Shown: positions 1 through 7,911, numbered from the stretch's first letter. The stretch is 64,000 nt of DNA from Algorimicrobium hallyeonense (GCF_042657385.1 NZ_JBHSLA010000003.1:310001-374000); one strand, 5' to 3'. Notes: generated by a model from the letters alone, not told the origin. Made by a program: numbers and translations.

Positions 1-172
1 GTTATGGGTTGAATTAAAGGGATAAAACCTTTCGGATTAAAAGAAAATCGCTGAAATCAATTTTGTTGTCTAATGAATCTCGAAGCGTACTCTTTTTTTT
101 TGTTTGTGAAAACACACAAGCAAACATGAGAACAGCCAATAAGGTGAGTAATATGTTTTTTGAGTTTTTCAT
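1..172 (-). pseudogene. Outer-membrane protein N-terminus, frameshifted and cut by window edge
   Basis: The ATG at 172 opens a reading frame with a clear signal peptide (hydrophobic segment ending in VFSQ), followed by a short basic stretch and DSLDNKIDFSD. The frame then hits a stop at 14-16. If one base is added in the A4 run at 44-47 (T4 on the coding strand), translation continues as FSFNPKGFIPLIQPI to the window edge. That motif resembles the N-terminus of flavobacterial BamA/TamA-like surface-antigen proteins, which have a DSLDxxxDxSDxL...KGFxPxPxxITEP pattern; this comparison is from memory. The gene is therefore either a frameshifted pseudogene or carries a homopolymer sequencing error. 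An upstream in-frame ATG at 217 exists, but 172 gives a normal signal peptide. The rest of the gene lies outside the window. Confidence 0.5.
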
Positions 173-338
173 GCGAAAAAAATGAACGCCAATGGATAAT
201 TGAATTAAATGAAACAATTTAAGATTTTTTTTTAATAGGTAAATCAGGTAATTATGGTTTTTCCTTTTTTCCGGTTAAAATAAACGTTAATATTTTGATA
301 AGACATTGAGCAGCTATGGTATTCCGACTAATAATTGT

Positions 339-346
339 TAGTTTTG
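339..346 (+). promoter_or_regulatory. -7 element of the FKBP gene promoter
   Basis: TAGTTTTG matches the Bacteroidota -7 consensus TANNTTTG and lies 34 bp before the ATG at 380. It also argues against the in-frame TTG at 335 as a start, because that codon would lie upstream of the transcription start. No good -33 TTTG is visible. Confidence 0.5.
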
Positions 347-379
347 CACGAATTTAAATTTAAATTAAATACAATTTTT

Positions 380-808
380 ATGAGTCATGTAAAAGAAAAT
401 GATACTGTACAAGTTCATTACACAGGAAAATTAAGTAGTGGTCAAGTTTTTGATAGCTCTGCAGATAGAGAGCCGTTAGAATTCACACTGGGTCAAGGTA
501 TGCTAATTCCTGGTTTTGAAAAGGCAGTTTTAGATATGAAAGTAAACGATAAAAAAACAGTCGTAATTGAAAAAACTGAAGCATACGGAGACGTTCAGAA
601 AGAACTATTTCATGAAGTGAAAAAAGATCAGTTACCTCAAGACATTAAGCCAGAAGTGGGAATGGGACTTGCGTCTAAAAACCCTGATGGAACAGAGCAC
701 CAATTTCGTGTTGCTGCTGTAAATGATGATCATATTATTGTTGATGGAAACCATCCATTAGCTGGTCAAGATTTAACTTTCGAATTAGAGTTAGTGGCTA
801 TCAAATAA
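380..808 (+). CDS. SlyD-like FKBP-type peptidyl-prolyl cis-trans isomerase
   Basis: This 142-residue protein is a cytosolic prolyl isomerase and chaperone of the SlyD branch of FKBPs. The N-terminal FKBP half has VQVHYTGKL and the flap residues FDSS, then LGQGMLIPGFEKAV. An insert-in-flap chaperone domain covers roughly residues 65-120, and the chain returns to the FKBP fold with the SlyD signature NHPLAGQDLTFELE. It lacks the histidine- and cysteine-rich nickel-binding tail of the Escherichia coli protein. I chose the ATG at 380 because it begins the conserved domain directly and follows a good -7 box. An in-frame TTG at 335 would add 15 unrelated residues. It is a monocistronic unit closed by a strong hairpin terminator. 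Confidence 0.9.
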   Translation: MSHVKENDTVQVHYTGKLSSGQVFDSSADREPLEFTLGQGMLIPGFEKAVLDMKVNDKKTVVIEKTEAYGDVQKELFHEVKKDQLPQDIKPEVGMGLASKNPDGTEHQFRVAAVNDDHIIVDGNHPLAGQDLTFELELVAIK

Positions 809-831
809 ACATATTTTAAATATTCCATTAT

Positions 832-861
832 AAAAAAGCTTGAGGTTCACTCAAGCTTTTT
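832..861 (+). terminator. Rho-independent terminator after FKBP gene
   Basis: AAAAAGCTTGAG and CTCAAGCTTTTT form a perfect stem around a five-base loop with a T tract, 24 bp after the FKBP stop codon. The flanking A run would let it work in both directions. Confidence 0.85.
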
Positions 862-1044
862 GCATTTTAACTGTAAAATGTTCCATATTAATTTCGTTAT
901 TGTGATAATCTATATTACCACATAATAAATTTATAGACTATGTCGTCATATATGCTGAAAATTCACTAAATTAGAGTTGTAAGATTTTTAATATTTTCAT
1001 TAAGATTTATACTGAATTATAATTTAAAATAAACATCAAATATC

Positions 1045-1374
1045 ATGGGAAAAGAAAGTAGTACATTATTAGGGATTTTAGCAGGCACAGCCATTGGCGT
1101 AACATTAGGAATTCTCTTTGCTCCAGACAAAGGTTCAAATACGAGACAGCGAATTGCAGATGAAGCAGGACATGCTCGTGATAAAATGAGTGAAACAGCG
1201 CATGATTTACGAGACAAAGTAGCCCATACAGTCACGCATAGGAAAGAAGATTTTGATCAGCAATTGGAATCTATAGTAAGTAATGTGAGTCATAAAACGG
1301 AAGACGTTATCACAAGTTTGGAGAAGAAATTAAGTGACTTGAAAGCTAAAAATAAGAAGTTCCAAAAATCATAA
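1045..1374 (+). CDS. YtxH domain-containing protein (module copy 1)
   Basis: This is a 109-residue small envelope protein. Residues 8-28 form a glycine-rich membrane segment (LLGILAGTAIGVTLGILFAP), followed at once by DKGSNTRQRIADEA and a long charged, probably coiled-coil helix to the C-terminus. This is the YtxH/general stress layout known from Gram-positive and Bacteroidota stress proteins, whose molecular role is unsettled. It heads a three-gene unit with the holin-like gene 5 bp downstream and a 66-aa protein after that. The product is closely similar along its whole length to the protein encoded at 14864-15193, so the two operons are paralogous modules. Confidence 0.85.
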   Translation: MGKESSTLLGILAGTAIGVTLGILFAPDKGSNTRQRIADEAGHARDKMSETAHDLRDKVAHTVTHRKEDFDQQLESIVSNVSHKTEDVITSLEKKLSDLKAKNKKFQKS

Positions 1375-1379
1375 TTTAA

Positions 1380-1730
1380 ATGAACATTTTCGAATCTTTA
1401 AGTGAAACGACTGGCAAAATGACCGATGCTGGAGAAACTTATGTTGAAAAATCGCAAGAGTATTTTAAGCTCAAGATATTTCAACAGTTAACAGTATCCA
1501 TAAGCTTGGTTGCTAAAGCATTAGTTATTGGAGGATTACTTGCCATAGGACTACTATTTCTTGCTTTTGCATTAGCTTTAGCTATGGGCGAATGGTTGGG
1601 AGATTTAGCACTTGGTTATTTAATAGTTGCTGGTGTTTTTTTACTTGTATCAGGAATAATTTATTTAAAAAGAGCAGCCATTAATAAAGTTATTATTAAA
1701 AGCCTTTCTACTAAATTTTTTGATTCATAA
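1380..1730 (+). CDS. Holin-superfamily-like membrane protein (module copy 1)
   Basis: The 116-residue protein has an N-terminal soluble part (TGKMTDAGETYVEKSQEYFKLKIFQQLT) and two strongly hydrophobic segments at about residues 40-64 and 76-96, ending in a basic tail. It matches the actinobacterial/Bacteroidota 'phage holin family' (Phage_holin_3_6-like) proteins. These occur chromosomally outside prophages and are not shown to be lytic. It starts 5 bp after the YtxH gene stop and ends 3 bp before the next gene, so the three genes are almost certainly co-transcribed. Its paralogue at 15200-15562 shares the motif KSxxYFKLKxFQQLT. I infer an envelope-stress role from the neighbours, not a phage function. 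Confidence 0.8.
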   Translation: MNIFESLSETTGKMTDAGETYVEKSQEYFKLKIFQQLTVSISLVAKALVIGGLLAIGLLFLAFALALAMGEWLGDLALGYLIVAGVFLLVSGIIYLKRAAINKVIIKSLSTKFFDS

Positions 1731-1733
1731 ATT

Positions 1734-1934
1734 ATGAAAAACTACGAATCTTTTACAGATATAGAGTCTGACTTGAAGCGCTTAAATTTAGAGCGTAAAA
1801 TAGCTTTAGAGGAAATGAAACTTCTTAAAACAGAATTTAAAGAAGATTTAAAACCGTCAAATTGGGTGAGTACACTACTTAATCTAGCGGGAAAATACGG
1901 TTTGTATATGATAATGAAACGTTTTCTAAAATAG
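1734..1934 (+). CDS. Conserved small protein, third gene of the YtxH/holin-like module (copy 1)
   Basis: The 66-residue protein has a charged helical N-terminal half with the motif LNLERKIALEEMKLLKTEFKEDL, followed by a more hydrophobic C-terminal half ending in basic residues. It could associate peripherally with the membrane. I believe the family is catalogued as DUF6327 in Flavobacteriaceae, but that is recalled and not checked. Function is unknown. It follows the holin-like gene by 3 bp and is closed by a strong terminator. The third gene of the second module (15590-15799) is clearly homologous, sharing LNLERKIA, LKLLKTE/MKLLKTE and a following NW. Confidence 0.75.
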   Translation: MKNYESFTDIESDLKRLNLERKIALEEMKLLKTEFKEDLKPSNWVSTLLNLAGKYGLYMIMKRFLK

Positions 1935-1951
1935 TAATAACGTATTTGCTA

Positions 1952-1988
1952 TAAAAAAAATCCATATTCGCAATATGGATTTTTTTTA
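1952..1988 (+). terminator. Rho-independent terminator after YtxH module copy 1
   Basis: ATCCATATT and AATATGGAT form a perfect nine-base stem with a CGC loop, flanked by A8 and T8 runs, 18 bp after the last gene of the module. Confidence 0.88.
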
Positions 1989-2064
1989 TGATATAAATTA
2001 TAACTCTAAACTATATACGATAAGGATTTTACGTATTGTGTCATTATTAATGCAGGTATATAAT

Positions 2065-2072
2065 TAAGTTTG
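2065..2072 (+). promoter_or_regulatory. -7 element of SYLF gene promoter
   Basis: TAAGTTTG is an exact match to TANNTTTG, 27 bp before the ATG at 2099. The SYLF gene is thus a separate transcription unit after the upstream terminator. A TTG at 2035 is too distant to be a convincing -33 element. Confidence 0.5.
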
Positions 2073-2098
2073 GGTATTAATAATTAAAACTTAAAACT

Positions 2099-2635
2099 AT
2101 GAATACTTTAAAAACAATTATGGCAGCATGCCTCCTTTTTATAACCGTGGGTGCCGCTGCACAAAATGACAAAGACATTAAAATAATGAAAGATGCCGAA
2201 AATGCAAAAACCATGATCTTGGAAAAAGATGCCGGTTTTGAAAAATTCTTCAAAAGTGCTTCAGGTTATGTAATTTTTCCAAATGTTGGAAAAGGTGGCT
2301 TAATATTAGGTGGAGCTAGTGGTAATGGTGTTGTTTATGAAAATGGTAAGGCTGTAGGTATGGCTGATTTAAAAGAATTAAGCGTTGGCTTAAAAGCTGG
2401 TGGTCAAGCTATTGTTGAGGTTGTTTTCTTTGAAACCGATGAGGCTTTATCAAAATTTAAAGAAGGAAATTTTGAATTTGGAGCTGAAACGTCTGCAGTA
2501 GCAGTGGATAAAGGTGTTTCTAAAAACATCGGTTATAGCGATGAAGTAATTGTGTTAACCATGCCTAAAGCAGGTTTAATGGCAGACATATCTGTTGTTG
2601 GTCAGAAATTTAGTTATCACAAATTTAAAATGTAA
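2099..2635 (+). CDS. SYLF (YSC84-related) lipid-binding domain protein
   Basis: This 178-residue secreted protein has a Sec signal peptide (cleavage near AAAQ, residue 22). Most of the mature chain is a SYLF/Ysc84 domain, shown by GYVIFPNVGKGGLILGGASGNGVVYENGK and the later FGAETSAVAVDKG. In eukaryotes the domain binds phosphoinositides and bacterial members are assumed to bind lipid, but the bacterial role is not established. It lies between two terminators and is monocistronic. Its neighbours (YtxH module, BrkB, CsbD) point to an envelope or stress function, which is inference. Confidence 0.88.
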   Translation: MNTLKTIMAACLLFITVGAAAQNDKDIKIMKDAENAKTMILEKDAGFEKFFKSASGYVIFPNVGKGGLILGGASGNGVVYENGKAVGMADLKELSVGLKAGGQAIVEVVFFETDEALSKFKEGNFEFGAETSAVAVDKGVSKNIGYSDEVIVLTMPKAGLMADISVVGQKFSYHKFKM

Positions 2636-2654
2636 TTAAATAAAATATATTTTT

Positions 2655-2687
2655 AAAAAAGGGTTGGCTTTAAAGTCAACCTTTTTT
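2655..2687 (+). terminator. Rho-independent terminator after SYLF gene
   Basis: GGTTGGCTTT and AAAGTCAACC form a nearly perfect hairpin (one G.T pair), preceded by A6 and followed by T6. It lies over an in-frame TTG at 2664 that could extend the next gene, which argues for the later ATG of that gene. Confidence 0.85.
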
Positions 2688-2750
2688 CAATCAATTAAAA
2701 GCGCTAAATTTAGGTGTTGGGCTTGTACGAACTTTTTAATTGCAAAAAAC

Positions 2751-3644
2751 ATGAACCAAATAAATAGTGAAAAATTTAAATTTAAACATTTGCCATCGCT
2801 TATAGTGGATACTTATAAAGCATGGGATGCTAATGAACCGTTTAGATTAAGTGCGGTTGTAGCCTATTATGCCGTTTTATCCTTGCCAGGGCTTTTAGTT
2901 ATTATCATAAATTTGGTAGGATATTTTTGGGGTGTTGAAATTGTACAAGGTCAATTAACTAATGAAATTTCAAGAGCTTTAGGTAGTGATGCAGCTGAAT
3001 CTATACAAGCTATGATGGTTGAAACCCAAAATAATGAAAAAAGTACATTGGCAACCATTTTAGGGATTGGTACTTTAATTTTTGGTGCAACTGGTGTATT
3101 TTATCATTTGCAAATATCTATTAATCAAATTTGGAAAATAAGTTCAGAGAATAATATGGGAATTTGGAAAATGATCTTGGATCGTGCCCGTAGTTTTGCG
3201 TTTATTCTAGCCATTGGTTTTTTAATGCTTATTAGTTTTTTAATTACAGCAATTATATCAGCGTTAAATGATTATATCCAAGGGTTGTTTCCAGACCTAG
3301 TAGTTTATATTGCTTTTATATTCGATTTTCTAGTGTCCATAGGTGTCATTACCTTATTGTTTGCTCTCATATTTAAATTTCTACCGGATGCAAAAATTAA
3401 GTGGAAAACGGTATGGATTGGCGCTTTAATAACGTCCGTTCTATTTGTTTTAGGAAAGTTTCTTTTAGGCTTATATTTTGGTCAGGCAAATCCTGGGTCA
3501 ACTTATGGAGCCGCAGGAACCATCGTACTTATATTACTCTGGGTGTCTTACTCCTGTTTAATTTTATTTTTTGGAGCACAATTTACATGGGTTTATGCGG
3601 AACGTTATGGCCTTGGTATTAAGGCGAGTTCAAAAGTTGAATAA
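2751..3644 (+). CDS. YihY/BrkB family inner-membrane protein
   Basis: The 297-residue protein has about six hydrophobic membrane segments and the family hallmarks: NEPFRLSAVVAYYAVLSLPGLLV near the N-terminus, FGATGVFYHLQISINQIW in the middle, and GSTYGAAGTIVLILLWVSYSCLILFFGAQFTWVYAE near the C-terminus. The family was once called ribonuclease BN or serum-resistance factor; neither role is accepted for most members and transport is suspected. The frame is open from TTG 2664, but that start lies inside the preceding terminator, so ATG 2751 (MNQINSEKF) is preferred. It is transcribed towards csbD, and one hairpin between them serves both genes. Confidence 0.87.
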   Translation: MNQINSEKFKFKHLPSLIVDTYKAWDANEPFRLSAVVAYYAVLSLPGLLVIIINLVGYFWGVEIVQGQLTNEISRALGSDAAESIQAMMVETQNNEKSTLATILGIGTLIFGATGVFYHLQISINQIWKISSENNMGIWKMILDRARSFAFILAIGFLMLISFLITAIISALNDYIQGLFPDLVVYIAFIFDFLVSIGVITLLFALIFKFLPDAKIKWKTVWIGALITSVLFVLGKFLLGLYFGQANPGSTYGAAGTIVLILLWVSYSCLILFFGAQFTWVYAERYGLGIKASSKVE

Positions 3645-3663
3645 TACGTCTATAAAAAACAAA

Positions 3664-3700
3664 AAAAATATCCCTAAATTTATATTTAGGGATATTTTTA
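3664..3700. terminator. Bidirectional terminator between BrkB and CsbD genes
   Basis: AAAAATATCCCTAAAT and ATTTAGGGATATTTTT form a perfect 16-base stem around a TTAT loop. A and T runs on both sides suit the two convergent genes. Confidence 0.88.
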
Positions 3701-3725
3701 TGAATGGTAGATACGTAATTCGTAA

Positions 3726-3911
3726 TTACCACTCTTTAATTTCTTTTTCAATTTCTTCTTTAGTTTTACCCGTTTTTTCTTGAAGTTTTCCAACCATTTC
3801 GTCGAATTTACCTTCCGAGTACGTTACATCATCATCTGTAAGCTTACCATACTTTTGTTTAAACTCACCTTTTACTTGTTTCCATTTTCCTTCTAATTGA
3901 TCCTTATTCAT
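3726..3911 (-). CDS. CsbD family stress-response protein
   Basis: This is a 61-residue acidic/basic helical protein without membrane segments. It has the CsbD layout: N-terminal DQLEGKWKQVKGEFKQKYGKLTDDD, a second half YSEGKFDEMVGKLQEKTGKTKEE, and the usual length of about 60 residues. CsbD of Bacillus subtilis belongs to the sigma-B general stress regulon and its biochemical role is unknown. The gene is single and convergent with the BrkB gene. Upstream on its strand a TATATTTA sequence is one mismatch from the -7 consensus. Assignment is secure at family level; function is not known. Confidence 0.92.
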   Translation of the reverse strand: MNKDQLEGKWKQVKGEFKQKYGKLTDDDVTYSEGKFDEMVGKLQEKTGKTKEEIEKEIKEW

Positions 3912-4103
3912 GATTTTTAAAATTTAAGTTAATATTCCTTTAATTGTTTTGTAAATATAGCTTCCACTTGAAACAACTATGAACTCAATTAATAAAAAAA
4001 TGGCAGTAATAAATATTTATTTTATCACGTATTGGCATTCATTATTTATTGGATAGTGTTAAAGATTTAAAAAGTAATCCTACATATTTGGTATCTATAA
4101 ATC

Positions 4104-4373
4104 ATGTTAAATAATTTTTATAAAACTTTAAATATGGATATCCCAAGTATAAAAAACGAAGAACAATATGAAGCTTTACGCGACAAAGGTTATAGTAAAG
4201 AAAAATCGGCAAGAATAGCCAATTCCCCTAATTCGGGGAAAAAGGGAGGTCAAGCAAAACCTTATGAAGATTGGACAAAACAAGAGCTCTATAATCAAGC
4301 ACAAAATGTTGGAATTGACGGACGTTCTAAAATGAATAAATCTGAATTAATAAATGCTTTAAGAAACAATTAA
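4104..4373 (+). CDS. Rho N-terminal-like domain stress protein (DUF7218-type)
   Basis: This is an 89-residue soluble protein. Its first half contains KNEEQYEALRDKGYSKEKSARIANSP followed by the glycine/lysine stretch GKKGGQ. The second half, WTKQELYNQAQNVGIDGRSKMNKSELINALRNN, has the helical pattern of the Rho termination factor N-terminal (SAP-like) domain. Similar small proteins occur in stress-gene clusters of Bacteroidota and Actinobacteria, and nucleic-acid binding is possible but unproven. Translation may instead start at the ATG at 4134 (MDIPSIKNEEQ), which removes ten unconserved-looking residues. It precedes the AI-2E family permease gene by 47 bp. Confidence 0.72.
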   Translation: MLNNFYKTLNMDIPSIKNEEQYEALRDKGYSKEKSARIANSPNSGKKGGQAKPYEDWTKQELYNQAQNVGIDGRSKMNKSELINALRNN

Positions 4374-4420
4374 AGCCTATATTTATTATTGGCAATTATT
4401 AACAAGCAAACTAATACTAT

Positions 4421-5443
4421 ATGAATACTATTCCACCTAAAGTTATCCGTCAACTATTCTTATTAATGTTGATATTGCTTGTTTGTATTTTAATTTTTCG
4501 GGAAATTATTCCTTATTTCTCCGGCGTTTTAGGAGCCATTACCATTTACGTTCTATTAAGAAAAACAATGAGTAAACTGGTTAAGCGCGGTTGGAATCCT
4601 AATCTGGCAGCTATAACACTGATGTTAATGTCATTTTTTACTATATTATTACCTATTGCTGGTGCGGCGTTTATGTTAGGTAATAAAATTACCAAAGCCG
4701 TTGAGGACTCCGAACGCGTTACAAAAATTGTTAAAAGCCAAATGACTGAAATTGAAAGTCGTTTTGGATATGATTTATCGTCTCAAATTGATGCTTCTGC
4801 TATATCAGGTTGGTTATCTGAAAATTTACAAAGTTTTGCTGGCGGCACATTTAATACGGTTATTGCTATTTCTATAATGTATTTTATGCTCTATTACATG
4901 TTTACAAATAGACGGCAATTACGAGAATCTTTAATGGATTACATTCCAATAAACCGTGATAATTTAAAGATAGTGGGTAATGAAATGCATGCTATGGTAA
5001 GAGCAAATGCGTTGGGCATTCCTTTGGTAGCAGTAGCTCAAGGTATTGTGGCGCTAATAGGTTTTTTAATTTTCGGGATAGATTCGCCTTTTTTCTGGGC
5101 CGTAATTGTAACCATAGGTTCCATGGTACCATTTGTGGGTAATATGTTAGGAACACTCCCTGTTTTTATCATTACTATGGCAAGTGGAAACACCTTTGAG
5201 GCTTGGGGAATCCTTATTTATGGTATTGTAATTGTAGGATCTACCGATAATTTAATTCGCTTGTTTGTGCTTCGGAAGTTGGACGATGTTCACCCATTAA
5301 TCACATTAATCGGTGTTATTATAGGGATTCCGTTGTTCGGTTTTATAGGGTTAATTTTTGGTCCTTTATTAATCAGTTTGGCTTTAGTAATCATCCGCAT
5401 TTATAAGAAAGAATATGCCAGTCAAGAAGAAAATGCACACTAA
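4421..5443 (+). CDS. AI-2E family transporter (PerM/TqsA-like permease)
   Basis: The 340-residue polytopic protein has paired N-terminal hydrophobic helices (residues 10-50), a third at about 65-85, an amphipathic soluble stretch (residues 90-140), and a block of helices to residue 330. The late motifs GIDSPFFWAVIVTIGSMVPFVGNMLG and LIFGPLLISLALVIIRIYK are typical of the AI-2E/UPF0118 permease family. Members export small solutes or act as Na+/H+ antiporters; the name from autoinducer-2 does not show the substrate here. The stop codon overlaps the stop codon of the convergent LpxR-like gene (5440-5443), so no terminator separates them. Confidence 0.86.
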   Translation: MNTIPPKVIRQLFLLMLILLVCILIFREIIPYFSGVLGAITIYVLLRKTMSKLVKRGWNPNLAAITLMLMSFFTILLPIAGAAFMLGNKITKAVEDSERVTKIVKSQMTEIESRFGYDLSSQIDASAISGWLSENLQSFAGGTFNTVIAISIMYFMLYYMFTNRRQLRESLMDYIPINRDNLKIVGNEMHAMVRANALGIPLVAVAQGIVALIGFLIFGIDSPFFWAVIVTIGSMVPFVGNMLGTLPVFIITMASGNTFEAWGILIYGIVIVGSTDNLIRLFVLRKLDDVHPLITLIGVIIGIPLFGFIGLIFGPLLISLALVIIRIYKKEYASQEENAH

Positions 5444-6390
5444 AATCTGTATAATACCTTTAAACTTCCAAAGGAGTGGTTTTTGGTCCTGTCAAATTCT
5501 CCTGTATTAAATTGCATAGAAAATGTTGCCGCAAAACGTTTATAGGAATATTGAACACCTGCATGTGATGTAAAAATATAATGATTTATTTGTGTTTCTG
5601 GTTTGGCTAAATTGGTATTGAAAATATTTCCTTGTATTGTGGCATTGTAAAAAGATACTTTATAACCTACGCCATAATCAAAAAACCATTCCGCATGTTC
5701 ATTATCAGAAAATAGACCGTTTTTACTGCCTACAGATGCATTTATGCTATTCAGTTTTCCTATTCTAAAATTTAATTTTGGCCAAATATAGGTATGAATA
5801 TTTCCTAAAGACGCATCAATAGAAGCATAGGTGTCCATAAAGCCAATACTATAAATGTCATGAGCATAGGTACCGGTAAAATTTAGTCCAAATTGATTAG
5901 GAATTTGATCACTCCAATCCACGGGTTCATCTTTTGAGATATGTTCATGAAAATAGTTTTGTAAGGCACCAGCTTGCGATGTTTGCCCTAAAATTCCTAT
6001 TTCTAAACCAAAACGGAAATACGCTTTAATAAAAATATAATTGGTTTGAAATTCGGCATAACTCCAACCCGCGTAAGGTCTTTCAATAATTTCGTCGTCT
6101 TTCGTTCCATCATCAAGATAATTGGGTGTGTAAGCCTCAATATTTATTCCTGCCATTAAGGAATGGCCTTGTTTGTTCTTAAATAGCGCTCCTAAATAAT
6201 TAGTGGTATTGGTTTTCCATCTATACCTACCACTGATGCCGTATGTGTAGTTTCTATCCGAGGTATTGTATATAACAAAAAAGTCATTATCTGTTACAAT
6301 TTCTATTTCATGTTTATACGTTTTAGTGTCTTGTGCAAATATTGCAATATGTATTAAAAATGCTAAAGTAAGGAGGCTATATTTAATCAT
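5440..6390 (-). CDS. LpxR-like lipid A deacylase family outer-membrane protein
   Basis: The 316-residue protein has a signal peptide (about residues 1-20, ending IFAQ) and a beta-rich mature part ending in an aromatic residue (LYRF), as expected for an outer-membrane barrel. It carries LpxR (DUF2219) hallmarks: the Asn-Asp pair N35-D36, YTYG at 48-51, RPYAGW at 104-109, and a histidine-containing stretch near residues 146-150 matching the catalytic histidine region. LpxR removes the 3'-acyloxyacyl chain from lipid A, giving a plausible lipid A remodelling role beside the envelope-stress genes. The family assignment is good; activity is inferred. Confidence 0.82.
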   Translation of the reverse strand: MIKYSLLTLAFLIHIAIFAQDTKTYKHEIEIVTDNDFFVIYNTSDRNYTYGISGRYRWKTNTTNYLGALFKNKQGHSLMAGINIEAYTPNYLDDGTKDDEIIERPYAGWSYAEFQTNYIFIKAYFRFGLEIGILGQTSQAGALQNYFHEHISKDEPVDWSDQIPNQFGLNFTGTYAHDIYSIGFMDTYASIDASLGNIHTYIWPKLNFRIGKLNSINASVGSKNGLFSDNEHAEWFFDYGVGYKVSFYNATIQGNIFNTNLAKPETQINHYIFTSHAGVQYSYKRFAATFSMQFNTGEFDRTKNHSFGSLKVLYRF

Positions 6391-6456
6391 TTATCAGTTT
6401 TAAAAAAGGCAAAGATATTTGAAATTTTACCTGTTTTCTTCTCAATTACGTTTTTT

Positions 6457-6496
6457 GTTAACGCAATAAAATTTATTTTTTTATTTTTATTGCATC
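6457..6496. promoter_or_regulatory. TTAACGCAATAAA element upstream of nitroreductase gene
   Basis: GTTAACGCAATAAAA at 6457-6471 is followed by an A/T-rich spacer and TTTTTATTGCATCAA to 6496, so GCAATAAAA and TTTTATTGC form an inverted repeat. A near copy lies upstream of the AraC gene at 11964. The layout suggests a protein-binding site; no regulator is proven. Confidence 0.35.
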
Positions 6497-6581
6497 AACT
6501 TTTTAGGGGATAACGGCAAATATTTCGAACATAAATAAACAATTTGCAACGGTAAAAAGAACCCTAAAAAATCTTGAAGCT

Positions 6582-7193
6582 ATGACGTCACCAAATCAAA
6601 TACAATTAGAAAATATAGCCGAAACGGATTGTGAAATATTTGCCTTATTAAAGCAACGATATAGTCCTCGTGTTTTTAAAAATGAATTAATAAACAACCG
6701 CCATCTAGGCCAATTATTTGAGGCCGTCCGTTGGTCTGCAAGCTCAAACAACTTACAACCATGGCGATTTATATATGGCGTACAAGGAACGGAAGTTTAC
6801 CAGAAAATTTTTGATTGTTTAAGCGATTTTAATAAAACCTGGGCAAGTAACGCACCACTTTTAATGTTGGCGGCATACAAAGAAACCAATACAGAAGGAA
6901 AGGAAAATTTTCATGCCTTACACGATTTGGGATTGAGTTTAGGGAATATGACTATGCAGGCGCAATATTTAGGTATTGGTATGCATCATATGGCTGGTGT
7001 AAACTGGCAAGAAGCACATAAAAAATTTAATGTTCCTAATGGGTACCATGTTGCAACGGCAATAGCTTTGGGATATTATGGAGGCGATTTAGATGTATTA
7101 CCAGAGGATTTACAAAAACAAGAGATAGATAAACGTAGAAGAAAGCCGCAAGAAAGTTTTGCTTTTAATGGCATGTGGAAAGAAAATAAATAG
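6582..7193 (+). CDS. Nitroreductase family FMN-dependent oxidoreductase
   Basis: This 203-residue cytosolic flavoprotein belongs to the NfsB/NfnB-like nitroreductase superfamily. FMN-contacting signatures are KQRYSPRVF (about residues 24-32) and RWSASSNNLQPWRFI (residues 49-63). The later GLSLGNMTMQAQYLGIGMHHMAG and the ALGYYG motif complete the fold. Members reduce nitro compounds, quinones or enones with NAD(P)H; the substrate here cannot be read from sequence. It precedes the NAD(P)-binding oxidoreductase gene by 22 bp, so the two probably form a redox/electrophile-detoxification operon that ends at the hairpin at 7882. Confidence 0.88.
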   Translation: MTSPNQIQLENIAETDCEIFALLKQRYSPRVFKNELINNRHLGQLFEAVRWSASSNNLQPWRFIYGVQGTEVYQKIFDCLSDFNKTWASNAPLLMLAAYKETNTEGKENFHALHDLGLSLGNMTMQAQYLGIGMHHMAGVNWQEAHKKFNVPNGYHVATAIALGYYGGDLDVLPEDLQKQEIDKRRRKPQESFAFNGMWKENK

Positions 7194-7215
7194 TAATAGA
7201 AAAATTTAAAATATC

Positions 7216-7857
7216 ATGAAAATAGGAATTATAGGAAGTGGAAACATAGGAGGAAATTTAGGAAAGCATTGGGCTAAAGCAGGACATGAAGTTTTGTTTA
7301 GTTCTAGGCATCCAGAAAGCCTACAACCTTTAGTTCAGGAAAGTGAAGGGCATGCTAAAGCTGTTAGCGTTGCTGATGCTTTTGAGGCTGATGCTGATGT
7401 ATATTTATTAGCAACACCTTTTGAAGCTATAGATGAATTAGCTGAAGTTTATGCTGGAGAGTATGGAGATAAAGTTATTATAGATGCTACTAACCCCTAT
7501 CCTGATCGTGATGGCGAAATAGCACAAGACGTTCGAGATGCAAATTATAATGCTACAGAATATACAGCCATGAAGTTTAATACCGCTAAAACTATTAAAG
7601 CATTTAATACCATTAAAGCGGAAGATCTACAAAACTTTGCCTTTAATGATGTGGATAAAATAGCCATTCCTTTTGCTGCTCAAGATGAAGAAAGCAAAGT
7701 GTTAGCAAGGCAACTTATTCAGGATATTGGTTTCGAGCCCTTATATGTTGGAAGTTTAAGCGATACCAATATTATGGATCCAGATCAAGCTATTTATGGT
7801 AAATCCTTGTCGCGAGAAGACCTACAATATTTAGTAAACGCATCGCGTTCTGCGTAA
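7216..7857 (+). CDS. NAD(P)-binding F420-reductase-like oxidoreductase
   Basis: The 213-residue protein opens with a Rossmann nucleotide-binding motif (GIIGSGNIGGNLGKHWAKAGHEV, GxGxxG at residues 7-12) and SSRHPE, which suggests NADP(H) preference. The later IIDATNPYPDRDGE and VKAFNTI-like KAFNTIKAEDL are typical of the NADPH-dependent F420 reductase (F420_oxidored, DinB-like) family. Bacteroidota do not make F420, so the real substrate is probably different. It lies 22 bp after the nitroreductase gene and ends before a strong terminator. This suggests a two-gene reductase operon under the control region at about 6457. Confidence 0.83.
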   Translation: MKIGIIGSGNIGGNLGKHWAKAGHEVLFSSRHPESLQPLVQESEGHAKAVSVADAFEADADVYLLATPFEAIDELAEVYAGEYGDKVIIDATNPYPDRDGEIAQDVRDANYNATEYTAMKFNTAKTIKAFNTIKAEDLQNFAFNDVDKIAIPFAAQDEESKVLARQLIQDIGFEPLYVGSLSDTNIMDPDQAIYGKSLSREDLQYLVNASRSA

Positions 7858-7881
7858 TACAAATTGAAATATTTTATAGAC

Positions 7882-7911
7882 AGAGGCATTTACTGCCTCT
7901 TTCTTTTTTTG
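7882..7911 (+). terminator. Rho-independent terminator after reductase operon
   Basis: AGAGGCA and TGCCTCT pair around a five-base loop and are followed by TTCTTTTTTT, 24 bp after the stop codon at 7857. Confidence 0.88.

Noticed and set aside
335..379. TTG at 335 as start of the FKBP gene
   Set aside because: It lies upstream of the exact -7 box at 339-346 and adds residues that match no FKBP.
2664..2750. TTG at 2664 as start of the BrkB-type gene
   Set aside because: It lies within the SYLF gene terminator; ATG 2751 begins the conserved region.
3401..3622. Alternative plus-strand frame within the BrkB-type gene
   Set aside because: It overlaps conserved membrane helices of BrkB in another frame and lacks domain features.
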